Source: Candidatus Eisenbacteria bacterium (GTDB lineage Bacteria; Eisenbacteria; RBG-16-71-46). From it: DNA of 64,000 nt. A program made the translations under genes and the position numbers. Of this stretch, positions 32,287 to 40,332 are shown in pieces; the stretch's first letter is position 1; the number at the start of each line of letters is the position of its first letter. A model generated the notes under the pieces. The model was not told where the DNA came from. It saw only the letters and a list, made by a program, of their open reading frames with translations, and searched no databases. The stretch is taken from assembly GCA_020847735.1 (NCBI GenBank), contig JADLBL010000006.1:1-64000 (forward strand), written 5' to 3'.

Positions 32287-33710
32287 GCCCGAAGGTTCTC
32301 TCCGAGTTCGCCTACCTCACCTCCGCCGTCCTGTTCATCATCGGGCTCAAGTTCCTGAGCCACCCGCGGCGCGCGCGCAACGGCAACCTGCTCGCGGGAA
32401 TCGGCATGGCCTTCGCCGTGGCCGCGTCGTTCATCTTCATCTGGTGGGGCGGGCTGCTGACGGGGCACCCGGGCACGGGCACGCTCATCATCGTCGCGAT
32501 CCTGCTCGGCGGGACCCTCGGTTCGCTCGCGGCGCGGCGGGTCGCCATGACCGAGATGCCGCAGATGGTCGCCCTGCTGAACGGCTGCGGGGGCGGCGCG
32601 GCGGCGCTCATCTCGACGGTCGAGTTCGCGAACTTCATGAGCGCGAAGTCCGCCGGGCAGCCGGTGGACCCGCTCGGATTCGGCGCGACGCTGTTCGGCG
32701 GCGTCATCGGCTCGCTGTCGTTCTGGGGCTCGCTGGTGGCGTTCGGCAAGCTCAGCGGCTTCGCCGAGAAGGCCATCAACTCGCCGCTCCAGCGCATCGC
32801 CACCGTGCTGGTGACGCTGGCGCTGATCGGCACCATCGTCGTGAGCCTGGCCGCCCACGACGCCACGCCGTTCTACGCGCTGCTGGCCGTCTCCCTGCTG
32901 TTCTCCGTTCTCATGGTGCTGCCGATCGGCGGCGCCGACATGCCGGTGGTCATCTCGCTGCTCAACTCCTTCACCGGCCTCGCCGTCGCGGCGACGGGCT
33001 TCTCGCTGCAGCAGCCGGCGCTGATCATCAGCGGAACGCTGGTCGGCGCCTCCGGCACGCTGCTGACGCTGCTGATGTGCAAGGCCATGAACCGTTCGAT
33101 CATCAACGTCCTGTTCGCGGGCGTCGGAGGCGGCGCCACGGCGTCCACGGGCGCCGCCGGCAGGAGCGGGCCGGCGAAGACGACCCGCGAGATCAGCGCC
33201 GAGGATCTGGCCATGCTGTGCACCAACGTGCAGAGCGTGATCGTCATCCCCGGCTACGGTATGGCCGTGGCGCAGGCCCAGCACGTCACGCGCGAACTGG
33301 GCGACCTGCTCGCGGCCCGCGGCGTGGACGTGAAGTACGCGGTCCACCCGGTCGCCGGCCGCATGCCCGGTCACATGAACGTGCTGCTCGCCGAGGCCAA
33401 CGTGCCGTACGAGCAGCTCTTCGACCTCGAGCAGATCAACTCCGAGTTCGAGCGCTGCGACGTGGCGCTGGTCATCGGCGCCAACGACGTCGTCAACCCG
33501 GCCGCGCGCTACGACAAGTCGAGCCCGATCTACGGCATGCCCATCCTCGACGCGGACAAGGCGCGCAACATCATCGTCGTGAAGCGCAGCCTGAATCCGG
33601 GCTTCGCGGGCATTGACAACGAGATCTACTACAACCCGAAGACGTACATGTTCTTCGGCGACGCCAAGAACGCCATCGGCAAGCTGGTCGAGGCGATCAA
33701 GGCGCAGTAG
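32283..33710 (+). CDS. pntB: NAD(P) transhydrogenase subunit beta
   Basis: 475 aa, GTG start overlapping pntAB as GTGA; typical length is ~460-480. The N-terminal ~270 residues hold eight or nine membrane helices (VAASFIFIWWGGLLTG; MPQMVALLNGCGGGAAALIS; GADMPVVISLLNSFTGLAVA). The C-terminal ~180 residues form the NADP(H)-binding domain III, with VIVIPGYGMAVAQAQH, VKYAVHPVAGRMPGHMNVLL, VIGANDVVNPAAR and PILDADKARNIIVVKRS. Domain III exchanges hydride with PntAA, while the membrane part couples this to proton flow, supplying NADPH. All key nucleotide-binding motifs are intact. Confidence 0.96.
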   Translation: MSPKVLSEFAYLTSAVLFIIGLKFLSHPRRARNGNLLAGIGMAFAVAASFIFIWWGGLLTGHPGTGTLIIVAILLGGTLGSLAARRVAMTEMPQMVALLNGCGGGAAALISTVEFANFMSAKSAGQPVDPLGFGATLFGGVIGSLSFWGSLVAFGKLSGFAEKAINSPLQRIATVLVTLALIGTIVVSLAAHDATPFYALLAVSLLFSVLMVLPIGGADMPVVISLLNSFTGLAVAATGFSLQQPALIISGTLVGASGTLLTLLMCKAMNRSIINVLFAGVGGGATASTGAAGRSGPAKTTREISAEDLAMLCTNVQSVIVIPGYGMAVAQAQHVTRELGDLLAARGVDVKYAVHPVAGRMPGHMNVLLAEANVPYEQLFDLEQINSEFERCDVALVIGANDVVNPAARYDKSSPIYGMPILDADKARNIIVVKRSLNPGFAGIDNEIYYNPKTYMFFGDAKNAIGKLVEAIKAQ

Positions 33711-33715
33711 GGCGC

Positions 33716-33778
33716 GCCCGGCCGTCGCGTGTCGTCCGGCGCCTCCGGGTGCGTTTCGCGCCGGTGGTCCGGCCGGGC
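33716..33778. terminator. Nested inverted repeats between pntB and the convergent gene
   Basis: Outer arms GCCCGGCCG (33716-33724) and CGGCCGGGC (33770-33778), with inner arms CCGGCGC (33736-33742) and GCGCCGG (33758-33764). It fills the 73-bp gap between two convergent 3' ends and is probably a bidirectional terminator; no T-run. Confidence 0.5.
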
Positions 33779-33783
33779 CCGGC

Positions 33784-34131
33784 TCAGCGCGCGCCGCGCG
33801 CGTCGCGCTCGGCGCGCGCGGCGACGCCGTACAGGATGCGCGCGTTGAGCAGCGCCGCGGCCGCCGCGAGCAGGAAGCCAAGCGCGCGCAGGACCCCGGC
33901 CGGCAGGTGCGGGGCGAGGGCCTGCGCGACCAGCGCGAGTCCCGCCGACCACGGCGCGGTCAGCACCGAGAGCGCGACCGAGCCCAGGCCGCGCCGCCCG
34001 CTCGCGAGCTCGTAGAAGAGAAGCACGAAGGCCAGCGCGACCAGCGTGAGGTAGATCGCCGCGGCGCGCCGCCCCCACGAGCTGTGGGCCGGCGCGGGCG
34101 TGAGGGTGTCGGGTTCGGGGGGCAGGCTCAT
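33784..34131 (-). CDS. Small membrane protein of unknown function
   Basis: 115 aa. The ATG overlaps the stop of the Nudix gene as ATGA, which supports the start. After a proline-rich N-terminus (SLPPEPDTLTPAPAHSSWG) there are about three hydrophobic segments (AAIYLTLVALAFVLLFYELA; SVALSVLTAPWSAGLALVAQ; LPAGVLRALGFLLAAAAALL). I recognise no family. It is the last gene of a four-gene overlapping operon with the site-2 protease, phosphodiester glycosidase and Nudix genes, so a membrane or envelope role is likely, but no function can be assigned. Confidence 0.6.
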   Translation of the reverse strand: MSLPPEPDTLTPAPAHSSWGRRAAAIYLTLVALAFVLLFYELASGRRGLGSVALSVLTAPWSAGLALVAQALAPHLPAGVLRALGFLLAAAAALLNARILYGVAARAERDARGAR

Positions 34132-34805
34132 GCCTTCCGCACGCTAGCGGAGCGCGCGCGATCGCGCGACCGCGCGGCGGCGCGGCGATGCGCTCGCGCG
34201 CCGGCGGATCGCGCCGGGCGCGTCACCGGGTCGCCCGCGGGGCGGTCGCGCCGTCGCGCCGATCCGCCGCGCACACCGGCGGTCCGCCAGCGCCGCAGCG
34301 CGGCGAAGAGCGCCGGCATGTGCGCCCACGAGAAGCGCCGGCGCAGCGCCGCCAGTCGCGTCATCGGCACCCACTCGGCGCTCGCGGCGTCGTCGGCCGC
34401 CACGGGTTCACCGCGACGCCACTCGCCCACCCAGTACCAGTTCATGGTCGGGAAGCGCCCGAATCCCTTCAGCGCGTACTCGTCCCAGTGAAACGACAGC
34501 GGCTCGATCGGCCCCAGGGTCAGTCCCGTCTCCTCGCGCAGCTCTCGTCTCGCCGCCGCCTCGAGGCTTTCGCCCGACTCGACGAAGCCGCCGGGCACGT
34601 CGAGCCGACCGACCCGCGGCGGGTGCGCCCGTCGCAGCAGGAGCACCGCGTCGCCCCGGACGACGAGCAGCCCCGCGCACGGCCGCGGGTAGTCGTAGAT
34701 CAGGAATCCGCAGCGCGGGCAGCCGAACCGGCGCGGCCGGCTCGAGGTCGCGGGCCGGCGCCTCAGCGGCCGCCCGCAGCGCGCGCACGGAAAGCCGGCC
34801 TTCAC
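34128..34805 (-). CDS. Nudix hydrolase with N-terminal zinc ribbon
   Basis: 225 aa from a GTG overlapping the upstream stop as GTGA. Cys7, Cys10, Cys29 and Cys32 (CARC and CPRC) form a zinc ribbon. The Nudix box is complete, GFVESGESLEAAARRELREETGL at ~73-95, fitting GX5EX7REUXEEXGU. This layout (zinc ribbon, then Nudix) resembles the NudC/NADH-pyrophosphatase-like and ADP-ribose/nucleotide-sugar hydrolase group; the SQPWPFPxS motif of true NudC is absent. It probably hydrolyses a nucleoside diphosphate linked to another moiety. The last ~45 residues are an unusual Arg/Ala-rich tail (RRDRPAGDPVTRPARSAGAR...) beyond the fold, possibly nucleic-acid-binding or simply a high-GC extension. Confidence 0.87.
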   Translation of the reverse strand: MKAGFPCARCGRPLRRRPATSSRPRRFGCPRCGFLIYDYPRPCAGLLVVRGDAVLLLRRAHPPRVGRLDVPGGFVESGESLEAAARRELREETGLTLGPIEPLSFHWDEYALKGFGRFPTMNWYWVGEWRRGEPVAADDAASAEWVPMTRLAALRRRFSWAHMPALFAALRRWRTAGVRGGSARRRDRPAGDPVTRPARSAGARAHRRAAARSRDRARSASVRKA

Positions 34806-35629
34806 GGCGCCTCGACGGTGATCACGGCGGGCAGCGGCACCTGCGCCCCCGGCGCGCCGGCTTCGCCCTGCTTGGGCCAGCGCCCGAAGCTCGCATAGTG
34901 GTACGAGCCGCTCGCGACGACGAGCTGCGCTTCGAGGCCGCCGTCCATGCTCATGGCGTGCGTCAGGCGCAGCGGCGACTTCATGAGCAGCTCGGCGAAT
35001 CCCGCGAGCGTGTACGCGCCTTCGGTCACCAGCACCACGACGTGCCCCTCCGGGTCCTCGGCCACCGCGGTGCGGTTCGCGATGCGGGTCGTGCGCTTGA
35101 CGCGCACGCCGCCTCCGCGATCGAACAGCATGAAGGACTGCGCCACGTCGCTCCACCCGCTCTCGCGGGAGAGCGGCGAGGTCGCGAGGTCCAGCACGCG
35201 CGCATCGCGCGGGCCCTTGCCTCCCGAGGCGACCAGCGCGGCCTGAAAGCCCGGATGCACGCGGGCGGAAATGGTGTCGCCACCGCTCACGTACAGCCCC
35301 ATGTAGCGCAGGTCGGGGTAGAACTGCCCGGCGTTGAAGACGGCCAGCGCCCCGGTGGTGCGCTGCCAGTCGAGCACGCCCGGCGGCTTCGCGCGGCCGA
35401 GCTGCGACCAGTGCCGCGCGCGCACCCGCACGAGGCGGGGGTCGAGCCGCAGCGCCGCGACCGTCGCGGAACCCATCTGGCAGTACGGGCTGCCGGTGAA
35501 GGTCGCGAACTCCGCCCCGGGCTGGAGCGTCCGCCAGTGCGGGGCGCGGCCGTTCTGCCACAACACCCAGGCCGCCGCGATCGCCACGACCGGCAGGACC
35601 CAGCGGGCGTGCAGCGAACGCCGCATCAC
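34802..35629 (-). CDS. Phosphodiester glycosidase-family protein (NAGPA-like)
   Basis: 275 aa. Candidate starts are a GTG at 35629 (GTGA overlap with the S2P gene) and an ATG at 35626. A single N-terminal membrane helix (WVLPVVAIAAAWVLWQNG) anchors or exports it. Family motifs are present: FNAGQFYPDLRYMGLYVSGG, the segment VVVLVTEGAYTLAGFAELLM, and MSMDGGLEAQLVV, the conserved DGG segment. This family (formerly DUF2233) includes the enzyme that uncovers mannose-6-phosphate, as well as bacterial proteins that cleave GlcNAc or glycan phosphodiesters in the envelope. The substrate here is unknown. Its position between a site-2 protease and a Nudix gene suggests an envelope function. Confidence 0.82.
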   Translation of the reverse strand: MMRRSLHARWVLPVVAIAAAWVLWQNGRAPHWRTLQPGAEFATFTGSPYCQMGSATVAALRLDPRLVRVRARHWSQLGRAKPPGVLDWQRTTGALAVFNAGQFYPDLRYMGLYVSGGDTISARVHPGFQAALVASGGKGPRDARVLDLATSPLSRESGWSDVAQSFMLFDRGGGVRVKRTTRIANRTAVAEDPEGHVVVLVTEGAYTLAGFAELLMKSPLRLTHAMSMDGGLEAQLVVASGSYHYASFGRWPKQGEAGAPGAQVPLPAVITVEAP

Positions 35630-36714
35630 GCCACGCCCGAGTGGCGTTGCCTCGCCTCCTGCACCAGCAGCAGCTCGCCGATGTTCTCGAGCGTGAGCAG
35701 CCCGACGAGCCGGCCGCGCGCCATGACCGGAAGCGCGTTGAGCCGCGCCGCACGCATGCGGACCAGCGCGGCCTCGAGCGGCATGGACAGTTCGATCGGC
35801 TCGACGTCGGTGCGCACCAGCCGGCCGAGCGGCGCGTCGGCGCCCTCGCGCCGCAGGCCGCCCAGCAGGTCGGCGCGGCTCAGCATGCCGAGGTACTGCC
35901 CGCCTTCGAGCACCGGAAAGTCCTGCTGCTCGCCGGCCAGCAGCAGGTCCACGGCGTGCGCGATCTCGTGCCGGGTCTCGAGGCTCACGAACGCGGTCAC
36001 CATCGCGGCGCTCACCGGCAGCCCGGCCAGCGAGCTGCGGGTCTGCACGACGGCGCGCTCCTCCGCGGCGGTGATGAACACGAACATCGCGATCAGCACC
36101 AGCACCAGGTTGTGGAAGACGAAGACGCCGGCGGCCGCGAACAGCAGCGCGAACCCCTGCCCGATGAGCGAGGCGATGCGCGTGGCGCGCATGAACGGCA
36201 GGAACATCGCGAGCGCCCCGCGCAGGACGCGGCCGCCGTCCATCGGGAACGCCGGAATCATGTTGAAGACGATCATGAACACGTTGGCGAACAGCAGGAA
36301 CTCGAGCGTGCCCTCGCCCGAAGCCCGCTGCACGATCGCGTCGAAGCCCAGGTGCGAGGTGGACAACGCCAGCAGGAAGATCGCGGCGAGCACCACGTTC
36401 ACCGCCGGCCCGGCGATCGCGACGAGGATTTCCTGGATCGGCTTGTCGGGCATGCGTTCGAGGCGCGCGACGCCGCCGATCGGCAGCAGGATGATCTCGC
36501 GCGTCGCGATGCCGAACCGGCGCGCCATGAGCGCGTGGCCGAACTCGTGCAGGATCACGCACAGGAACAGCAGCAGCAGGTGCAGCACCGTGTGAAACGC
36601 GTCACGCGGGCTCGCCGACTTGATCAGCGCGACGAACGCCAGCAGCAGCAGGAAGGTGACGTGCATCTCCACGCGGATGCCGGCGAAGGTGCCGAGGCGG
36701 AGCGTCCAGCGCAT
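35626..36714 (-). CDS. Site-2 protease (M50) with two CBS domains
   Basis: 362 aa. The zinc-binding motif HEFGH is at ~56-60, inside a membrane helix (FLCVILHEFGHALMARRFG). The third-ligand motif MIPAFPMDGGRVLRG is near ~159-173. About six hydrophobic segments are seen. Residues ~220-360 hold two CBS domains (VSAAMVTAFVSLETRHEIAH... and LGRLVRTDVEPIELSMPLEA...). This SpoIVFB-like architecture cleaves membrane-embedded segments of regulators or signal peptides, with CBS domains sensing adenine nucleotides. It is the first gene of an overlapping four-gene operon. Whether it processes the anti-sigma-like protein encoded 6 kb away is speculative. Confidence 0.92.
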   Translation of the reverse strand: MRWTLRLGTFAGIRVEMHVTFLLLLAFVALIKSASPRDAFHTVLHLLLLFLCVILHEFGHALMARRFGIATREIILLPIGGVARLERMPDKPIQEILVAIAGPAVNVVLAAIFLLALSTSHLGFDAIVQRASGEGTLEFLLFANVFMIVFNMIPAFPMDGGRVLRGALAMFLPFMRATRIASLIGQGFALLFAAAGVFVFHNLVLVLIAMFVFITAAEERAVVQTRSSLAGLPVSAAMVTAFVSLETRHEIAHAVDLLLAGEQQDFPVLEGGQYLGMLSRADLLGGLRREGADAPLGRLVRTDVEPIELSMPLEAALVRMRAARLNALPVMARGRLVGLLTLENIGELLLVQEARQRHSGVA

Positions 36715-36819
36715 GGATCGAGCGTCCTCCGGTGAATGGCGATCCGGAGTCTCGCACAGCCGCGGGCTCCCGCTCCACTGGGCGGGACCCGGGAGCGCGC
36801 GGCGCGAGGCTGCGACCGG

Positions 36820-38061
36820 TCAGGCGGCGCGGCGGCGGGGAGCGCGGCGGACCGGTCCCGATTCCTCGGCGCGGCGCGCGCGACGGTAGAGCTCCTCGTG
36901 CGCGTAAACCGCCCGGTCAATGTCGAACCGTTCCATGGCCGCGAGCCGGCCGCGTTCGGCGTACTCGGCACGCCCCGCGGGATCGCGCACCAGCGCGGCG
37001 ATGGCGTGCGCGAAGGCTCCGACCGGCTCCGAGGGAATCCGCAGCCCTTCGACGCCGTGCGTGATGAGCTCGCCGATCGAGCCGGCGTCGTGCGCGACGA
37101 CCGGCAAGCCGACCGACATCGCCTGCATGACCCGCAGGCCCCCGCTCTCGGGAAGGGTGCCCGGCAGGCAGGCGACGTCGCAGGCGGCGAAGAGGGCGGG
37201 CGCGTCGGCCGCCGTCAGGCCGCTGAACACGTGCACCTGCGCGCCGAGCCCCATCTCGCGGGCTTCCGTGAGCAGCAGCTGCGGCCCGGCCGGATCGTCG
37301 GGATCGCTGTCGGGCACGATCATCTCGACACCGGGCAGGCGCGCGTTCAGCGCCACCAGCAGGTCGGACAGCGAGACGGCGCCCCGGTGCTGGCCGGCGT
37401 TGCCCAGCACCAGCACGCGCGCCGGGCGCGCGCCCGTGAGCAGCGCCGCGACGTCGGGCGAGGAGGGCGCGCCCGGCTCCGGCGTGTAGGCGAACGCGTC
37501 CACGCCCGGGCGCACGCAATCCACCGGGCGGCCGAGGCCCGCCTCGAGCCGCTCGCGCGCGGCGGCCGTGTGCGCGATCACGACGCGCGCCTCACCGCCG
37601 AGCGGGGCCCGTGCATCCATCGCGCGCAGGTGCAGCAGGCCCGCGCACGCGCCGCACTGCTCATGCGGGTGCGCCAGCGGGCACGCCGTCAGGGAGGGAC
37701 GCTGGATCAGGTCGCCGGCCGCGCACATCGGCCAGTAGCCGTGCGCGTCCAGAACCAGCGGGGATTCCAGCAGCGCCTGCAGGACCGGCTCGCTCCACGG
37801 GCCGGCCGAAGCGAGATGCACCACGTCGGGCTTCTGGCCGAGCGCCTGGAAGATGACCGGCTCGATGCCACCGGACGACGGCCTCCAGACGGCCACCCCG
37901 GGAACCTCCGGCGCGGGCGAGTCGTCCTCGGGCCAATGCGCGAGCACCGCGGTCACTCGGTGACCACGGTAGGCGAGCCGGGCCGCCAGGTCTTCCAGCC
38001 AGCTCCCGGTCTCTTCCGGGCGGGTCGCCTCGAAGCCGTCGGCGACCAGGAGAATCCTCAA
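36820..38061 (-). CDS. Glycosyltransferase family 4 protein
   Basis: 413 aa from a TTG at 38061 that overlaps the upstream stop as TTGA; RILLVADGFEATRPEETGSW is a normal GT-B N-terminus. The donor domain has VLVLGNAGQHRGAVSL and the GT4 segment LPGTLPESGGLRVMQAMSVG followed by LPVVAHDAGSIGELI (equivalent to the E-x7-E region, though the first Glu sits in PESGGL). The acceptor domain contains a Cys-rich insert, YWPMCAAGD... TACPLAHPHEQCGACAG, seen in some GT4 enzymes. It likely adds a sugar to a polysaccharide or glycolipid; donor and acceptor are unknown. The C-terminus is strongly basic (RRAPRRRAA). Confidence 0.85.
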   Translation of the reverse strand: MRILLVADGFEATRPEETGSWLEDLAARLAYRGHRVTAVLAHWPEDDSPAPEVPGVAVWRPSSGGIEPVIFQALGQKPDVVHLASAGPWSEPVLQALLESPLVLDAHGYWPMCAAGDLIQRPSLTACPLAHPHEQCGACAGLLHLRAMDARAPLGGEARVVIAHTAAARERLEAGLGRPVDCVRPGVDAFAYTPEPGAPSSPDVAALLTGARPARVLVLGNAGQHRGAVSLSDLLVALNARLPGVEMIVPDSDPDDPAGPQLLLTEAREMGLGAQVHVFSGLTAADAPALFAACDVACLPGTLPESGGLRVMQAMSVGLPVVAHDAGSIGELITHGVEGLRIPSEPVGAFAHAIAALVRDPAGRAEYAERGRLAAMERFDIDRAVYAHEELYRRARRAEESGPVRRAPRRRAA

Positions 38062-38666
38062 GCCGCGCGATCCTCGTCTTCGTCGTAGTGGTCTTCGTAC
38101 CGGTCCTCGTCGGGGACGAAACCGGACTCCATCTCGGCCAGATCTTCGAACGCCAGTTCGGGACCCGCAGCGCGGGCGTCCTCGCAGGCCGCGGCCTCCT
38201 CGGCCGTCATGCCGCCGGGAGCGTTCCAGCGCTCCTGCAGATAGGCGCTCAACGCCTGCAGGTCGCGGCGGGCGGCGCTGTGGCCGGGGTGGATCCACAG
38301 CGTGTGACGCAGCAACCGGATCGCGTCCTCGACCGCGCCGTACTCGAAGCACGCCGTGGCCGCCACGAAGAACAGCCCCGGATGATGCGGCGAGAAGGAC
38401 AGTCCGCGGAGCGCGCGCGAAAGCGCCTCGCGCGCGTCGTTGTCCTCCATCGCCGAGTAGGCGGCGCGGGCGAGGAAGCGGGCCGCCTCGGGATCGGGCG
38501 GGGAGTCCAGGCCGGGGATGTAGCAACGCAGCTCCTCGCAGGCCCGGCGCAGCGACATCGACACGAACGGATCGAGCCGCGAGGCGGGCGATGCGGCGAC
38601 ACGTTCCCCGAGGCGCGCGAACGCATCGAGGATGTCCTGCAGGCTGGGATGCTGGGAGGGCGACAC
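38058..38666 (-). CDS. TPR-like protein with acidic C-terminal tail
   Basis: About 202 aa from a GTG at 38666 with GGAG 6 nt upstream; the upstream frame to 39617 is antisense or out-of-frame to the FAD-subunit gene. Helical repeats are visible (AARFLARAAYSAMEDNDARE, LFFVAATACFEYGAVEDAIR, HPGHSAARRDLQALSAYLQE), consistent with tetratricopeptide folds. The C-terminus is very acidic (EDLAEMESGF... YEDHYDEDEDRAA). It is coupled to the downstream glycosyltransferase (TTGA overlap), so it may scaffold or regulate that enzyme. I do not recognise a named family. Confidence 0.7.
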   Translation of the reverse strand: MSPSQHPSLQDILDAFARLGERVAASPASRLDPFVSMSLRRACEELRCYIPGLDSPPDPEAARFLARAAYSAMEDNDAREALSRALRGLSFSPHHPGLFFVAATACFEYGAVEDAIRLLRHTLWIHPGHSAARRDLQALSAYLQERWNAPGGMTAEEAAACEDARAAGPELAFEDLAEMESGFVPDEDRYEDHYDEDEDRAA

Positions 38667-38803
38667 CGTCGGCTCCGGGGCTGTCGGACCCGGCCCTCCC
38701 CCTCCGGGGAGCGGCGGCGAGGTCCATGCAGGAGCGGGTATCGGCCCGGGCGCCGAAAGGCTGAACCGCGGAAACGGCCGACCGGCATGCGGGCGGCGGT
38801 CCT

Positions 38804-39694
38804 TCAGCCCCGGGAGTACCCCGGGTGGGCGGTTCGCAGGAACTGCGCGAGCAGGTTGCGCGCGACCGCCGAGCGGTATTCGCGGTCGGAGCGGATGTCG
38901 TCGATCGGCGCGATGTCCCGATCGAGCGCGGCCAGCGCCGCCGCCGCCGCCGCGCGGGACGGCGGCGAGGCGAGCAACGCCGCCTCGGCGCCGGCGGCAC
39001 GCACCGGCACGGGCGCGACGCTGCCCCACGCCAGGCGCACGAGATCGGGCGCGCTCGCACGCCCGGCGTGCAGCAGCCCGGCGAAGACCACCTTGGAGAT
39101 GCTCTGCGCCGCGCGCGTTCCGACCTTGCGGAAGAACGCCGGGGCCCCGCGCGGAGCGGGCGGCAACTCGAACGAAACGATCAGCTCGTCGGGCTCGAGC
39201 GCCAGCCGCCGGTAGCCGGTGTGGAGCGAGGCGAAGGCGATCTCCCGCTCGCCGCGCACCGAGGCGACGCGCACGAGGGCGTCGTGGGCGAGCAGCACCG
39301 GCAGCGAGTCGCCGGCCGGGGAGGCGTTCGCGACGTTGCCGCCGACGGTGGCGCGATTCTGGATCTGCGCCGCGCCGATCACACGGGCCGCCGCGGCCAG
39401 CGACGGCCAGCCCGCCGCGACTTTCGCGTGCGCGCCGAGCTCGCGAAACGTCGTGAGAGCGCCCATGCGCAGGACGCCGCCGGGCGTCACGCGCAGGCCC
39501 CGCAGGGCGGGGATTCCCGACAGGTCGAAGAAGCGCGTGGCCGTCAGGCTGCCGGCGTTCAGATAGACGTAGAGGTCGGTCCCCCCGGCGATCGGCGTGA
39601 GCCGCTCGGACCGGCACGAGTCCGCGAGCAGCCGCAGCGCGTGCGCCAGCGTGGCGGGCCGCTCGAGCGAAAGCCGCGACAGCGCCGCCTTCAC
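38804..39694 (-). CDS. Molybdenum hydroxylase FAD-binding subunit (CoxM/XdhB-like)
   Basis: 296 aa, GTG start overlapping the 2Fe-2S gene stop as GTGA. FAD-binding motifs are PIAGGTDLYVYLN (~43-55; the AGGT motif) and QNRATVGGNVANASPAGDS (~122-140; the TIGGN-type motif), followed by the CO-dehydrogenase-flavoprotein C-terminal domain (LARTA... RKVGTRAAQSISKVVFAGLL). It passes electrons from the 2Fe-2S clusters to an acceptor in a xanthine-dehydrogenase/aldehyde-oxidoreductase-type complex with the two partner genes upstream. It ends the operon; a 137-bp gap follows before the TPR-like gene. Confidence 0.92.
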   Translation of the reverse strand: MKAALSRLSLERPATLAHALRLLADSCRSERLTPIAGGTDLYVYLNAGSLTATRFFDLSGIPALRGLRVTPGGVLRMGALTTFRELGAHAKVAAGWPSLAAAARVIGAAQIQNRATVGGNVANASPAGDSLPVLLAHDALVRVASVRGEREIAFASLHTGYRRLALEPDELIVSFELPPAPRGAPAFFRKVGTRAAQSISKVVFAGLLHAGRASAPDLVRLAWGSVAPVPVRAAGAEAALLASPPSRAAAAAALAALDRDIAPIDDIRSDREYRSAVARNLLAQFLRTAHPGYSRG

Positions 39695-40332
39695 CGCGCG
39701 GCCCGCCGCCGCTTCGTGGCGGCTCCGCGCCTGCCCGTCCTCGGCGCGGCGGTCCCGCGGGCCGCCGGCTTCGGCGGCCGGCCTGCCGCGGCGCGCGCGC
39801 GTGCCCGGGTCGCGGCCGCCCGCTTCCGCTTCCCGGAGGCGGACGACTTCGCCGGCCTCGCCGGGCGGGCGGCGGCGCGCACCGCGTCCACGATCTTCTG
39901 GTAGCCGGTGCAGCGGCAGAGCGTGCCGGCGAGGGCCACGCGCACCTCGTCCTGCGACGGCACGCGGCCGCGCAACGTCGCGAGCAGCGCCGCCGAGGTC
40001 ACGACCATGCCGGGCGTGCACATGCCACACTGCGCGGCGCCCAGGTTCACGAACGAGCGCTGCAGGTTCGACAACCGGCCGTTGCGCGACAGGCCCTCGA
40101 CGGTCGTCACCTTCGCGCCGGCCGCGTGCGCCGCGGGCACCAGGCAGCTGTTCACGGGCAGGCCGTCGAGCAGCACCGTGCACGCGCCGCACTCGCCCTC
40201 GCCGCAGCCTTCCTTCGTGCCGGTCAGTCCGCACTCCTCGCGCAGGACGTCGAGCAGCCGCTTGAGCGGCGGAACGGACACGCGCCGGCGCGCGCCGTTC
40301 AGCGTGAACGTCAGGGTCACCCGTCCGTTCAT
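39691..40332 (-). CDS. Molybdenum hydroxylase 2Fe-2S subunit with long basic tail
   Basis: 213 aa; the ATG overlaps the GIY-YIG-like gene as ATGA. The first ~150 residues are a standard (2Fe-2S)2 subunit. Plant-ferredoxin-type cluster ligands are Cys43, Cys48, Cys51 and Cys63 (EGCGEGECGACTVLLDG), and the second cluster is held by Cys102, Cys105, Cys139 and Cys141 (QCGMCTPG; TLCRCTGYQ). It relays electrons from molybdopterin to FAD. Odd feature: residues ~153-213 form an Arg/Lys/Ala/Pro-rich tail (KRKRAAATRARARAAAGRP...) that normal ~160-aa subunits lack. Alternative subunits of this family include CoxS, HcrC and XdhC-type small chains; the substrate is not inferable. Confidence 0.93.
   Translation of the reverse strand: MNGRVTLTFTLNGARRRVSVPPLKRLLDVLREECGLTGTKEGCGEGECGACTVLLDGLPVNSCLVPAAHAAGAKVTTVEGLSRNGRLSNLQRSFVNLGAAQCGMCTPGMVVTSAALLATLRGRVPSQDEVRVALAGTLCRCTGYQKIVDAVRAAARPARPAKSSASGKRKRAAATRARARAAAGRPPKPAARGTAAPRTGRRGAATKRRRAAR

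Noticed and set aside
34128-34805. True NADH pyrophosphatase NudC
   Set aside because: A zinc ribbon and Nudix box are present, but the NudC-specific SQPWPFPxS array after the box is absent.
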